From Phytophthora colocasiae (taxonomy: Eukaryota; Oomycota; Peronosporomycetes; Peronosporales; Peronosporaceae): a stretch of DNA of 64,000 bases. The first letter of the stretch is position 1, and each line of letters opens with the position of its first letter. Location: NCBI GenBank assembly GCA_018806915.1, contig JAGKQI010000099.1, positions 992,001 through 1,056,000 of the forward strand. Direction: 5' to 3'. The position numbers were made by a program, and so were the translations under genes. The notes beneath the pieces are model-generated. The model did not search any database. It had not been told where the DNA came from and saw only the letters and a list, made by a program, of their open reading frames with translations. This document shows positions 32,209 to 42,255 of this stretch, piece by piece.

Positions 32209-34800
32209 TTAGCACTCGCCAGCAAGTAAGCACTTTTTGTCCCAGCGCTTTGTGTAGTACGCATTAATCCGTCGGCCATCATCTCTCCACGTTCTCCAGT
32301 GCGTCTTGTTTTGGGCATTTAAAGTGGGAAACCGGTCGTGTTCCATGTCGTGATCTGTATCAGGGTTGTGGAAAAGGACGGAGCTCGAATACCGATCATA
32401 ACGCAGACGTTCATGACCCCTGACCACCGACATCTTACGACTGGGGTTGTTACTGTATACAACACGCTCTCCAAACGCTACGTCGCGCTTGAGTGACCGG
32501 CCAATGCCATCCTGCAGGAACCCTCCTTCTGGAACGCCAGTGATATCTGCCAACGTATTCAGCATATCGTACTGCTCCACTGCGTCTTCAATCATGAGAC
32601 CCACCGAGTCACCGAGTCTTCCTTCAGCAATAATAGTCCCTGCCACTCTGGTTGCCGAAATTTCACGAGCTTCTGGAACATCCAGACCGTCTTCAGGTCC
32701 TTGACCGTGGTCGCCGACGACCACAACGATAGTATCGTCCAGTATGCCCTTGTCATCCATCCGGTCCAAGAACTTGCCAAGCTCAAGGTCAGTGAAGTAC
32801 CTCATCTCCAAGTAATCCCGAACGACATCAGCGTACTCTTCATCTTCGTAGAGCGCAGAGAAATCTGGTTTATCTGCTTGTGCGTACCATCGTGGTCGAT
32901 CCTTGAACGGGGTGTGGCTGGAAATGGTGTAGTGGTTTACAAACAGTGGGGTCTTGGCGTCTCCTCTTGCTACCCGCTCCTTTTGCTCGATGGTTTTATT
33001 GATGAGAAGATCTCCCAGTAACTGGAAGCTCAAATCATCGTGAACGCCCCAGCCAAAGCCTCGGTGCGGACCGCTGTACCATTCGTCAGATGAGATATTG
33101 AGGTAACCTTCAGCTAACTCCATCATCTCGTTACGACTCAAGACAGTATCGAAGCCGTGGGATGGTAGGAACGTGTCCCAGTCGTCGTAGTCGGTCTTGC
33201 ACCCAGTTGTGAACACCGGTTCGTATCCTTTCGCCTTGAAAAGCTGTGGTAAACCTGCAAGTTCGACGTCCTCTTTGCCTCCAGTCATTCCTGAGTCTGC
33301 CACGCTGTCGTATGGGAGCTGTGCGAACAGTAAACTCTCGACGGATCGACTTGTTCTCCAGCTGGACCACATATTACTGAAAGAAACGCCGCGTTTCGCC
33401 CATCGATCGAAGTTAGGCGTCACAGTGATGTTGGTTCCTTTGAACAGGTTGGACGGGTCTTTCTTACCTACAAGGTAGTGTGAGTCGTGAAATCGGAATG
33501 ATTCGACCACAATGAGGAGAACGTTGGGAGGGTCTTCCTTCGACACGTTGACATCAAACGCTAGAGGTCCGTGGAAGCCATTTGTCCGCCGGTAGAGTGA
33601 GGTAGGGTCGAACAATGTGTAGTCCTCAGTAGCCGAGTGGACGTAGATCGTGGCGTTCTCGATACTCCCGTCTGCAACGGACGGAGCGAAGCCTTGTTTA
33701 GTGATGTCGATACCTCGAATGAAGAGCTCATTCAATGAGGCATTGAGCGCCGAATAGGCCACAAGAGACGAACAAGCTTGACTGATAGCGAGTACAACTG
33801 CAGGCAGAATAATGAGGCCAAGAACCAACACCACAACCAAAGCACCAAGTCTCAAGAGAGCCAATCGATCGAAGTGAAACGTGTTCGAAACAGCAGAAGT
33901 TTCCGTGTCTGCGTCGCTGGAGCTCCCATTGTGTGGGGACGATGAGACCACGTACTGTGTGCTTTCTCCAGCTTCCAAGATGGCTTCATCCCCGATCTCC
34001 TTCTTCTTGAGCGGCTTGGGGTTCTCCTCGTCGATACCCCATTCAACTGTCGGCTTTCGAGTCACAAAATTCACCAAGGCGAAGGCCGGATTCCAGCGAG
34101 AGAGATCAGCCCACGCAGCCCACGTCCGCACAATGGCAAAGAACGTAGCTACTGCCACAAGACCAGCCACATGTCTGTACGCTGTATTGAGCTCCTCCTC
34201 CGAAATCGACGCGTTGCTGGCGTTATCCTTCTCGTGGATCGCCATAGCGACCAACTCGAACGTAAATCGCATGTCCCGAAGCCGCACGATGAGTAAATCA
34301 GCCACGAATGACCCCATCATGACGATGAAAAGCACCCAAGACACGAAGAAAGTAGCCACTCGCCCACAGATCCGAGCAGCTACAAACCTCCTCTTCTCGG
34401 ACAAGTCGACCAATTCTTCACTTGGGTAACACCATCGTCTGCCGATCACGTTCTTCACTGTGTCGAACGTCCATAAGACGAAGGCGAAATACGTCGCGCA
34501 CACTAAATCCTCGAGGAATCCAAGCGCCAAAGCCGACGCTTCGACTCCAGCTGTACAGTCCTTAGTAGTTCCGTACATGAGGATCAGCGAGTGGAGCCCA
34601 ATGCAACGGTAGATGAAGAAGAAGAGCAGCACCACAGCGTAGACGAACAACCAACCGAGCCATCGCTGTTCCCATAGAGAGGAGGTTACTACCCTTTGCA
34701 TCATATTGACTGGACTTGTGGGAGACTTGATTGGTTCTGGAGTGGAAGGTCTCCGCTCCAAGATGACCATATCCCCAGTATGTGTACCAATACTCTGCAT
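32209..34800 (-). CDS. LTA-synthase-like membrane sulfatase, paralogue A
   Basis: 863 residues, starting at the ATG at 34800. Five hydrophobic segments (about 48-68, 90-112, 148-172, 210-224, 313-345) are followed by an extracellular sulfatase fold from about 425. The metal and nucleophile residues of LtaS-type phosphoglycerol transferases are in place: Glu433 in VVESF, Thr483 in SSWRTSRS, His629 in HYTISSHTPF, Asp697-His698 in VVGDHGQ. Bacterial relatives transfer glycerol phosphate from phosphatidylglycerol, or act on osmoregulated glucans. The oomycete substrate is unknown. N-glycosylation sequons occur in the outer part, as expected for a eukaryotic surface enzyme. It is divergent from gene B, with 508 bp between the ATGs. 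No intron is apparent. Confidence 0.88.
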   Translation of the reverse strand: MQSIGTHTGDMVILERRPSTPEPIKSPTSPVNMMQRVVTSSLWEQRWLGWLFVYAVVLLFFFIYRCIGLHSLILMYGTTKDCTAGVEASALALGFLEDLVCATYFAFVLWTFDTVKNVIGRRWCYPSEELVDLSEKRRFVAARICGRVATFFVSWVLFIVMMGSFVADLLIVRLRDMRFTFELVAMAIHEKDNASNASISEEELNTAYRHVAGLVAVATFFAIVRTWAAWADLSRWNPAFALVNFVTRKPTVEWGIDEENPKPLKKKEIGDEAILEAGESTQYVVSSSPHNGSSSDADTETSAVSNTFHFDRLALLRLGALVVVLVLGLIILPAVVLAISQACSSLVAYSALNASLNELFIRGIDITKQGFAPSVADGSIENATIYVHSATEDYTLFDPTSLYRRTNGFHGPLAFDVNVSKEDPPNVLLIVVESFRFHDSHYLVGKKDPSNLFKGTNITVTPNFDRWAKRGVSFSNMWSSWRTSRSVESLLFAQLPYDSVADSGMTGGKEDVELAGLPQLFKAKGYEPVFTTGCKTDYDDWDTFLPSHGFDTVLSRNEMMELAEGYLNISSDEWYSGPHRGFGWGVHDDLSFQLLGDLLINKTIEQKERVARGDAKTPLFVNHYTISSHTPFKDRPRWYAQADKPDFSALYEDEEYADVVRDYLEMRYFTDLELGKFLDRMDDKGILDDTIVVVVGDHGQGPEDGLDVPEAREISATRVAGTIIAEGRLGDSVGLMIEDAVEQYDMLNTLADITGVPEGGFLQDGIGRSLKRDVAFGERVVYSNNPSRKMSVVRGHERLRYDRYSSSVLFHNPDTDHDMEHDRFPTLNAQNKTHWRTWRDDGRRINAYYTKRWDKKCLLAGEC

Positions 34801-35308
34801 GGTAAAGGCCGAGTCAGAGTAAATCTATCAGTGGCTAGCGACCTCGAGGAATCGAGGAAGGACGCCGGACTTTTTGCAATTCAACGATGAAGACGAGGAC
34901 AGATACTTTCTGGGCACATGCGGCATTACACGTATAGGGTACATCACTTGTCCTGAGTCACCATGTGATAAAAGAACCCTAAATCACTTTGATTTAGGGG
35001 CTGATTTACGGGATCACTCGGTTCAATTGTGAGCGTTATCAGGAAAGTGCTGATACCGCTGGATTGAATTTGTTTCGAGACGAAAAGTGTCCAGCTTTCG
35101 TACTAGCATGAATTGCCTTTCATACTACCTGTCAGTGCGCTACGACCCAATAAAACGCTTTCAAGACGTCGCGTACGCGTGCCGACAGTTGAGAATTTGT
35201 ACGTGGTGGAAATATTAGTCCAGCGTACTTTACGTCGGAACATGAGGGTGGACTTTGGACTCCATTAGAAGGGAAGATCATTAACTATTCTTCAGCATTC
35301 TGTTCACC
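34801..35308. promoter_or_regulatory. Shared promoter region of genes A and B
   Basis: The 508 bp lie between two divergent ATGs. A perfect 9-bp hairpin (CCCTAAATC/GATTTAGGG, 34977-34999) sits near the middle. A partial Inr-like match (TCATTAACTATTC, 35278-35290) lies 19 bp before the gene B ATG. No clear Inr was seen for gene A. Confidence 0.45.
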
Positions 35309-37798
35309 ATGACCGACCTCGTGGTACTTGAGGAGAATCGCCCTTTGCCGGATGAGAAGGTTGACCGACGTCATTGGCTTCAACTTCAACCGTGGCTTGG
35401 GTGGGCTTTTACCTATGTTATGGTACTGGTGTTCTGCTTTATCTATCGGTGTACGACTCTCAGTGCATTGATTTTGATGTATGGGACGGAGAAGGAGAAC
35501 AAGTTCCCTGTTCAACTTGCCGTACTGTGTCTTGGCTTGTTGCAAGATTTCGTCTGTGCTACGTATCTTGCTTTCATAGTGTGGCTTGTGGACAAGTTGC
35601 ACGAGCGATTAGTCACGAAAAACCATGATACTGATGCACAAATGAAGAAACTTGACAAGTTGAAGAAATGTGCAGAGAAGACTTTCGTCTTCATAAGCTC
35701 ATGGATTCTTTTCGTGAGTGTTGTGGGGCCTTTTGCGGCTGATTTGCTGTTGGTGAATCTACGAGGAGTACGTTTTACCTTTCAGCTTTTATTGACAAGT
35801 GAGAGGGGTTCTGCTATTGACGGGATGACAAGTGATGAGATGAACGGAGTGTACGTGACAGTCGCTATCACCAGCCTTGTGGCGGGAATCTTTGCTATCG
35901 TGAGGACGTTTGCACCCTCGTGCAAGCTTTCTGGATGGAATCCAACAGATCCGGTGGTTGAAATCGTCACGTCTCGATTGCATCAAAAAGCTGGTCGCTT
36001 TCGCAGTTTATCGACAAAATCGAGCAACAGCGATATCCCAAGTGATGAAATAATGCTCGAGTCCAGTAGATCGTCCGATATCACCACACCCAATAACCTC
36101 AACTTTTGTGATTTAGATAACGCGACCTCTTCCCAGTCGTTGGTTTATCGTCGTGGAATTCAAGCTTCAACTGTTCTACTTGGTATCGTTCTCATCCCCC
36201 TCCTCGTGGTTGGTGTTACCAACTTATGCCCACCGCTCGTAACGAATGCTGCTCTAAACGCAACTCTGAACGAGTTATTCGGCCATGCGCTGGGTGATAC
36301 TTCTCCAGATCCGATGGTGAACACTGTCAACAATCCTGAATGGGTCAATCCGTACATTCACTCGGCTACTGAGAACTACACGCTGCTTCAAGACGAGTCG
36401 CTCTACAGACGAACTACAGGTTTCAAGGGCGATTTGGCCTTCGACGTGAACATCTCGGATGAAAATCCGCCAAACGTCCTCCTGCTCGTAGTCGAATCCT
36501 TCCGGTTTCACGATTCCCACTACCTCGTCGGAGCTGACGATCCTTCCAACCTTTTCAAGGGTACAAACCTTACGATCACCCCAAATTTCGACAAATGGGC
36601 ACAACGAGGCATTGCATTGACCAATTTCTGGTCCAGTTGGCGAACAAGTCGATCGGTTGAAAGTCTCGAGTACGCACAAATCCCGTACGACAGTGTGGAG
36701 GACTCGGGAATGACTGGAGGTAAGACGGACATCGAACTTACGGGTCTACCACAACTTTTTAAGCTTAAAGGGTACGAACCATTCTTCACCACGGGCTGCC
36801 AAACAGAATATGACGACTGGAACGCATTTCTTCCTGCCCATGGCTTTGATACCGTCTGGAGTCGAGACGAAATGATGGAAATTGCTGAAAGAGACCTGAA
36901 TATTTCTGCTGACGATTGGTACGGAGAGCAGCAGCGAGGAATGTACTGGGGCGTTCATGACGACTTGAGTTTCCAGATCCTCGGCGACTTGTTAGTTAAT
37001 AAAACACAAGAGCAGAACGATCGAGTTGCGCAAGGAGAGGACAAGAAGCCCTTATTTCTCACACACTATACGATCTCGAGTCACATGCCGTTTCAAGAAC
37101 GTCCGAAATGGTACGCGGAGACTGAGAAACCCGATTTCTCTGCACTATACGAAGGAGAACAATATGCTGACTTGATTCGGGATTATCTTGAAATGCGCTA
37201 TTTCACAGATCTGGAATTTGGCAAATTCATGGATCGCATGGCTGAAGAAGGGATTCTCAAGGATACAATCATAATTATCTCGGGAGATCACGGTCAAGCA
37301 CCAGAATTCGGCTACGACAAGCCAGAACTGCGGGATCTGTCAGCTACTAGGGTGGCTGGAGCTTTGGTAGCTGAGGGAAGACTGGGTCAATTCGTTGGAA
37401 CAAAATTTGAAGACGCTGCCGAAGAGTACGACATCCTTAATACGCTTGCGGATATAACTGGTATACCAGAGGAGGGTTTCCTGCAGAATGGAGTGGGGAG
37501 ATCACTCAAACGCAAGGTCCCGTTTGGAGAACGTGTGCTGTTTAGCAACAACCCGAGCCACAAGATGTCGGTCGTCCGCGGCAACAAGCGTCTACAGTAT
37601 GACCGTCATTCGAACGAAGTGCTTCTTCATGACGCTCGAAAGGATCACGACATGAAAAACGATCTGTTCCCAGATCTCAGCGCTGAAGAGCAGAAAGATT
37701 GGCTGGAGTGGAGGAAAAAAGGTCGTTGGATCAATACGTACTTCACTACTCGCTGGGACCAGAAATGTCTGCTTACAGAATGTACTGGGGCTGTTTGA
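35309..37798 (+). CDS. LTA-synthase-like membrane sulfatase, paralogue B
   Basis: 829 residues from the ATG at 35309. The topology is as in A, with hydrophobic segments at about 28-48, 70-93, 125-148, 182-200 and 285-305, and a shorter, less charged cytoplasmic linker. Catalytic residues are conserved: Glu396 (VVESF), Thr446 (SSWRTSRS), His592 (HYTISSHMPF), Asp660-His661 (SGDHGQ). It is clearly a paralogue of A but diverged along its whole length, so the duplication is not recent. The C-terminal tail ends with the family's KCLL motif plus a few extra residues. It is an intact single-exon gene. The downstream neighbour is the Y retrotransposon insertion, 0.9 kb away. Confidence 0.88.
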   Translation: MTDLVVLEENRPLPDEKVDRRHWLQLQPWLGWAFTYVMVLVFCFIYRCTTLSALILMYGTEKENKFPVQLAVLCLGLLQDFVCATYLAFIVWLVDKLHERLVTKNHDTDAQMKKLDKLKKCAEKTFVFISSWILFVSVVGPFAADLLLVNLRGVRFTFQLLLTSERGSAIDGMTSDEMNGVYVTVAITSLVAGIFAIVRTFAPSCKLSGWNPTDPVVEIVTSRLHQKAGRFRSLSTKSSNSDIPSDEIMLESSRSSDITTPNNLNFCDLDNATSSQSLVYRRGIQASTVLLGIVLIPLLVVGVTNLCPPLVTNAALNATLNELFGHALGDTSPDPMVNTVNNPEWVNPYIHSATENYTLLQDESLYRRTTGFKGDLAFDVNISDENPPNVLLLVVESFRFHDSHYLVGADDPSNLFKGTNLTITPNFDKWAQRGIALTNFWSSWRTSRSVESLEYAQIPYDSVEDSGMTGGKTDIELTGLPQLFKLKGYEPFFTTGCQTEYDDWNAFLPAHGFDTVWSRDEMMEIAERDLNISADDWYGEQQRGMYWGVHDDLSFQILGDLLVNKTQEQNDRVAQGEDKKPLFLTHYTISSHMPFQERPKWYAETEKPDFSALYEGEQYADLIRDYLEMRYFTDLEFGKFMDRMAEEGILKDTIIIISGDHGQAPEFGYDKPELRDLSATRVAGALVAEGRLGQFVGTKFEDAAEEYDILNTLADITGIPEEGFLQNGVGRSLKRKVPFGERVLFSNNPSHKMSVVRGNKRLQYDRHSNEVLLHDARKDHDMKNDLFPDLSAEEQKDWLEWRKKGRWINTYFTTRWDQKCLLTECTGAV

Positions 37799-38011
37799 AT
37801 TTTAGATTAGGAAAAGTAGAAGTCACAATAAATGTTTGAAGTACACAGTACTGATAGAAATCTTCTAGCATTAGAGCAATGTCATTATCAGTAACGAATC
37901 ATCACCACAAACCGAGATGAGCATCACCAATTTACAATTTACACATGGGCCAAGTCCACGTTCAGTGCACAAGATCAAGAATGAAGTAGTGAATGAGGCT
38001 GCGGGGTAACC

Positions 38012-38628
38012 TCATTCTTCTGAGTGGTGCTGAACATCCAGAGAATCACCCACTGGCACACAACCTGCACAGCATAATGACGTAAGATTGCCAGTATCTC
38101 TTGCTACACAACAGGCTACATGGAACAGATTCAATTGAGTCTTCACAGCCTCACACAACATTCCATTAGTGTACAAGAGCTCCACTAACGTCTCAGACGC
38201 TCGGTAAATCGCCATGTACATCTGCCTACATTATGATCAAAATCTTGGCTGCGTGGCCGTTCTGAGGACATCGAGCAACGTATCTGATCTCCGCTATCAC
38301 TGGTACTTACCCCGTTCTCATCGTCGCTTAGAGCCATATCTGTTGAAGGAATGATTGTCCCTTGCACGCTCCAACACTGTGGAATCTCCAACTCCTTCAT
38401 TCGTTCTTACTCGTGCAAACGACCCAGTACTCGTAGTTCATACAGCAAGACACTGACGCTAATGATTCCCAAAAGACCAGCACAACCCATGAGCTCTTCG
38501 TAGACCAAACTATTGGGCTGAAATCTTTTAAAGGCGAACAGCACTAGATCATTGACAGCGTACAAGACCCTGACCACGATGGTCGCTGTACGTTCCAGAA
38601 TACGGAGCTCTTTCTGCGATAGCGGCAT
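38012..38628 (-). CDS. Possible small spliced gene, unknown product
   Basis: The minus strand has an ATG at 38628 followed by 73 codons (MPLSQKELRILERT) with two weakly hydrophobic segments (TIVVRVLYAVNDLVLFAF, MGCAGLLGIISVSVLLY). It ends ...CACGA then GTAAGA, a good donor. Joining to an acceptor ending AATGTAG near 38226 would continue in frame to 38012 (QMYMAIYRASETLVELL). The gene could equally be the unspliced 73-residue ORF 38407-38628. I recognise no family. Confidence is low because a second strong donor lies inside the proposed intron. Confidence 0.3.
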
Positions 38629-38719
38629 CTTGCTGGTTGATTGTTGCCCAGCACTGACGAATTAAATGCTGTAGAAATCCATCAGTATCATACTGAAGTT
38701 TGGAGTACAGGGACGCAGT

Positions 38720-38723
38720 GCAC
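38720..38723. other. Target site duplication of Y, left copy
   Basis: GCAC directly before the first LTR matches GCAC at 52428-52431 directly after the second LTR. Confidence 0.75.
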
Positions 38724-39152
38724 TGTCGCGACCTGATAAGGATCGGGTACTAGCGGGCTGTTATGTGAGTGCAGGTCCGGGCAGGGAGGCAGAAGACTTA
38801 ACTGAAACAAATGTAAGTGTCTTGTTGTTGTTCTTCTTCTTAGCAGGTAAAATCACGACTGACTAGTTATGCCGGGAACTCACTGCTCCAATGCACACTT
38901 GTAAGGGTGACTCCCCGTCGAAACACTAGAGCGGGAGTCCTTGAGAGTGTCCTCCCTCCGCACGACACTCGCGGGAGGATGTAGATAGACGGCACAGACG
39001 GTAGTAAACGGGGACGTACCCCGGAGTGGACCTCGGACGGAACACTACGCCAAGTGGTCACAACACGACGAGTGTGACGAATGACAAGGCCCCGAGGCAT
39101 GGGGCACAGCCGTATACGCAGGTTCGAACGTCATATTCCCGGGCACGGGACA
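38724..39152 (-). repeat. 3' LTR of element Y (429 bp)
   Basis: On the minus strand it begins TGTCCCGTGCCC and ends GGTCGCGACA. It has the same length as the copy at 51999-52427, and I count three substitutions between them, so the insertion is young. The env-position ORF ends inside it at 39045. Confidence 0.95.
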
Positions 39153-40217
39153 AACTCCCCGACCAAGAGCCGAGCGTCCGCGATCGGCACGGCCGTGCCC
39201 CATGTCGCGGAGGCACTGCACGACGCGTTGCTCATCGCTACTGAGAACAAAGCCAGACTCGACCTCAGGACGGTAAGTAGTCAGCGAAGGAGTAGTAGTC
39301 GAAACCTCGTTCGGAGTTTCGCTCGGAAGGACGGAGCTCCTCCCTTCAGAGAGAGTAACTGTAGGGCGGACGGTTTCGACGGGAACTACGGAACTTCTGA
39401 GACTAGCAAGGCAAGCAGCCTCTCGACGGTTGCATCGATTCACTTCGCGGCGCACAGATTTTAGCGCCTTCTTCACCACAAATCGGGGAGCAGCACTGTT
39501 CAGACGGCTACTTCCTTGGCCAAATCGCCAACCATGGGTCACAATTCCGACAGCAACAATGACGCCTGTAGTGGGAGTTAGCCAGCGAGTCCACGCGAAC
39601 ACTAGGTTGAATAAATTCGTCACCACGAGCACCACGGCTAAACCAGCAGTTCCCAGAGTCACGAACTCCAACAGGTCGTACAGCATCATAGGCACGTGAA
39701 TGACCAGCGAGAGTACTAGTAGAATGAACCAGCAGCAACCCTTGACGATGGCCAGGACTCGCTGACCAACGGTTGCCCAAGCCTCCCACGTAGCGCGAGA
39801 GTAAGCCAAGTAGGAATATCCCGAACGCATGCTCAAATCCGGGAGGTAGTCGCCAAAAGTGACCAATAAGGCGGCCCACCAACTCCGTAACATTACCCCG
39901 TACGGACCATATTCATCTTCACCCTCCTCCAGTACTTGGACAGGGACGGCAAAGAAAGCGTTCCACAGAGCGAACACGTACGACGGTCCAGCGAGTTGGT
40001 TGAGCTCGGGGTCGCTAAGCACTTCCTGGTATCGAGTCACAAAATTGAATAGTATCGACGAGTTCACAGACACCACCATCCAGGCTTGAGTCGTCAATGA
40101 CCAGGCTACTCCACGGACCGAAGACGTCAGTACCCAGAGCAGCACAGTAGTTAGGTAAGCAGGGAGTAGCTCGAGACGGAAGTAGTTCTCGTACGCGGAC
40201 AGTAGCAGCTCGTACAT
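39045..40217 (-). CDS. Multi-pass membrane protein in env position of Y
   Basis: The frame opens at 40304 just after a TGA with a GTG. The first ATG is at 40217, giving 390 residues. It is a third sense ORF downstream of pol, where env-like genes sit. It has several hydrophobic segments (TTVLLWVLTSSV, YVFALWNAFFAVPVQ, and a long stretch CCWFILLVLSLVIHVPMMLYD through LAVVLVVTNLFNLVFAW), then a hydrophilic, Ser/Thr/Arg-rich tail. The last 36 codons lie in the 3' LTR. Retroviral envelopes usually have one C-terminal anchor, so this may be a captured host membrane protein and not a true envelope. I see no signal peptide or clear furin site. A spliced leader could supply the start. Confidence 0.65.
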   Translation of the reverse strand: MYELLLSAYENYFRLELLPAYLTTVLLWVLTSSVRGVAWSLTTQAWMVVSVNSSILFNFVTRYQEVLSDPELNQLAGPSYVFALWNAFFAVPVQVLEEGEDEYGPYGVMLRSWWAALLVTFGDYLPDLSMRSGYSYLAYSRATWEAWATVGQRVLAIVKGCCWFILLVLSLVIHVPMMLYDLLEFVTLGTAGLAVVLVVTNLFNLVFAWTRWLTPTTGVIVAVGIVTHGWRFGQGSSRLNSAAPRFVVKKALKSVRREVNRCNRREAACLASLRSSVVPVETVRPTVTLSEGRSSVLPSETPNEVSTTTPSLTTYRPEVESGFVLSSDEQRVVQCLRDMGHGRADRGRSALGRGVCPVPGNMTFEPAYTAVPHASGPCHSSHSSCCDHLA

Positions 40218-40552
40218 GGTGGAGTCAGGTAGAAGTCGCAGGTAGGAGTCACGAGAGTCACTTAATTCGGAGGAGTCGAAAGAGAAAATGGCAGGAGTGT
40301 TCACTCAGCGCCAAGCCCGGTCAAGCAAAGGGTCCGACTCGATAGGAGGTCGAGGAGTTTACACTTGACCGTTGTATGAAGAAATATTCAAGAAATTCCA
40401 CTGAGCCGTTCTCATCAATCCCCGAAGTCTTTCGCGGGAATTACCCGGAAACACGCACGTCTCGTCCCAGGGTACAAGGGGATCTGAAGGCAGAGTTCTC
40501 AGAGGAGTACTCAGGGGACCGTATAGTCAACCTTACAGCCAACGAGTGGCTC

Positions 40553-40566
40553 TCATTCTTCAATTC
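40553..40566 (+). promoter_or_regulatory. Inr-type core promoter for the Y antisense ORF
   Basis: TCATTCTTCAATTC, preceded by GGC, closely matches the oomycete initiator (TCAYTYYNCAWTTY). It is on the plus strand 55 bp before the ATG of the antisense ORF, the usual distance for such genes. This suggests the ORF has its own promoter. Confidence 0.65.
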
Positions 40567-40620
40567 GCTACGGCTCCGGCACTAAGACCACAGATTCCAG
40601 TCACCGCCTTCCTGTGAACG

Positions 40621-42255
40621 ATGGGAGCGACTAAGTCCGCCCCAGGCACGCCACGTCCAGCTTCGCCGTCCTCCTCGGCACCAGCCACAGCATCTCTGAA
40701 CGACGAAATAGTCAAGCAGATCACCGCAATTATCGCACCCGGAGTAACTTCGTCCGAGGAGAGGGTCAAGAAGCAAGCACAACGAGAATTCTGGACGGCC
40801 ATGAGGGAGAAATTATCTGTGAACGAAGGCTCTTCCGGACTATTTGTCTTGGACCAGATTGCTCTGTCCATCCTCGACGACACGGACGACAAGGACTTGG
40901 CCTTCACGGACCCAGTGATGTTGCTGCCTAAACCTTCGGCACAACGTGAAGCCACTAATGCGTATGTCCATGAGCGATTCTCGAACACCCACGACCTCCC
41001 AAACCCAGAAGTTAGCTCGGCACCTGTAATCCACGGCAAGGCTCCTCCCGTCGCGAAGATAACTCCTAGGCAAAAGGTTCCCAAGAAGAAGGGGAACACG
41101 ACGGCATCCGAGGCGGCTACGAGAGCAGCCCTCCTGGCCCTCGGCAAGGATCAGTCTCCTTCGGTGTTGGGCAAGCGAAAGTCGTCGTCTAAGAGCCCCC
41201 AGGAGTCCAAGAAGGCGAGAGAATCAGAAGACGCGACAGCGACTCCACCCGAGACCGACTTTAGTCCTCTAGTGTTGGCCGACAACACTCCGGTCAGAAT
41301 CTCGGCCGACGTCGAAGCCATCTACCGTCGAGCGGCTAACATGAACAAGTTTTGTTTCGAGCTCGCGTATCCATGGGAACACTCTAAAGTGTGGTACGAC
41401 CCTCTCGAGAACAGGGATCTACACATCGCTCACTGGCGCTTCTGGATGGCGAATCGAAGTCGCTTCTTTGAGTGGCAGCTCAACGCTCCTCTAAGGAGTA
41501 CTACTGCTCGGGGTCAGCGTCGCCGCTGGAAACAGTTGGCGTGCACCCAGCGACTCAAGTTCCTAAGTCGCTGTATCGAAAGTTGGGGTTACTACGGATT
41601 CCTGCGGCTCTTCGAAGGTGTCGAACCGGATCGACGATTGATGTGGATGGGCGGACAGCCAGGCAAGAACGCCCCGGACGCGAACAAGTACGAGGGTCCC
41701 ACGATGATGAATCTCACGAGCTTATACTCGCAGGATCGAGAGGCGTATCACGCTCGCGTCAAAGGGGCTTTGAAGCCCTTCCAATTGGACCAGGGAGGGT
41801 TTCGCAACATTACATCCTTGCTGGTGTCTACCAACGCTTTGGATCCAGATCAAAAGCCTGGGTACCGGCTGACGGACGAAGCTCTGGCCTTAGTCCGTAG
41901 AGATGTCTGTTCGAAGGAGGATCCCGACAAGGAACGTTGGGTGGGCGATCGACTCTCCGGTGTTTGGTACAAGTTGACTCACAGTGGTCGCATCGAGAAG
42001 AAGGAGAAGGAGATCAAGGAGAAGGTGAAAGCCGGCAACTATCAGCCCTCTCCCATTCCAGCGTTCAGTGTTAAAGAGGAGAGCGTGCCAGGATTCACTC
42101 TCTGCTTTCGCCCGGACGGCAGCCCCACGGCCGAGATAGCCACGCCGCTAAAGGGGTTCCGAGGAAAAAGGGGATCAGAGGAGAGCGGGTCCGAAGACGA
42201 AAGCGACTTCGAGGAGGACGACCTTGACGAGGAGAAGCCGCCAGTGCCAACTTAA
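40621..42255 (+). CDS. Antisense ORF of Y, unknown nuclear-type protein
   Basis: 544 residues on the strand opposite gag-pol of Y. The N-terminal third is Ser/Pro/Ala-rich with basic clusters (RQKVPKKKGN, LGKRKSSSKSP) that could direct nuclear import. Residues of about 220-420 look globular and are rich in Trp, Arg and aromatic residues (YPWEHSKVWYDPLENRDLHI, HWRFWMANRSRFFEWQL, RRWKQLACTQRLKF). The C-terminus is strongly acidic (GSEDESDFEEDDLDEEKP). I recognise no family. The architecture (basic plus acidic tracts, antisense, between pol and 3' LTR) parallels the antisense ORF of family X, but clear sequence similarity is not visible by eye. It is divergent from the membrane-protein ORF. Confidence 0.75.
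   Translation: MGATKSAPGTPRPASPSSSAPATASLNDEIVKQITAIIAPGVTSSEERVKKQAQREFWTAMREKLSVNEGSSGLFVLDQIALSILDDTDDKDLAFTDPVMLLPKPSAQREATNAYVHERFSNTHDLPNPEVSSAPVIHGKAPPVAKITPRQKVPKKKGNTTASEAATRAALLALGKDQSPSVLGKRKSSSKSPQESKKARESEDATATPPETDFSPLVLADNTPVRISADVEAIYRRAANMNKFCFELAYPWEHSKVWYDPLENRDLHIAHWRFWMANRSRFFEWQLNAPLRSTTARGQRRRWKQLACTQRLKFLSRCIESWGYYGFLRLFEGVEPDRRLMWMGGQPGKNAPDANKYEGPTMMNLTSLYSQDREAYHARVKGALKPFQLDQGGFRNITSLLVSTNALDPDQKPGYRLTDEALALVRRDVCSKEDPDKERWVGDRLSGVWYKLTHSGRIEKKEKEIKEKVKAGNYQPSPIPAFSVKEESVPGFTLCFRPDGSPTAEIATPLKGFRGKRGSEESGSEDESDFEEDDLDEEKPPVPT

Noticed and set aside
33881..34429. 182-codon frame antisense to gene A, and similar shadows over the other LTA-synthase-like genes
   Set aside because: The codon pattern follows the real gene on the other strand; no domain, no Inr.
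38811..38846. Intron-like GTAAGTG...TTCTTCTTAG on the plus strand of the Y LTR
   Set aside because: It is only about 30 nt and antisense to the element, too short for an intron.
40376..40585. 69-codon frame between the two divergent Y ORFs
   Set aside because: It spans the Inr of the antisense ORF and has no domain; more likely promoter DNA.
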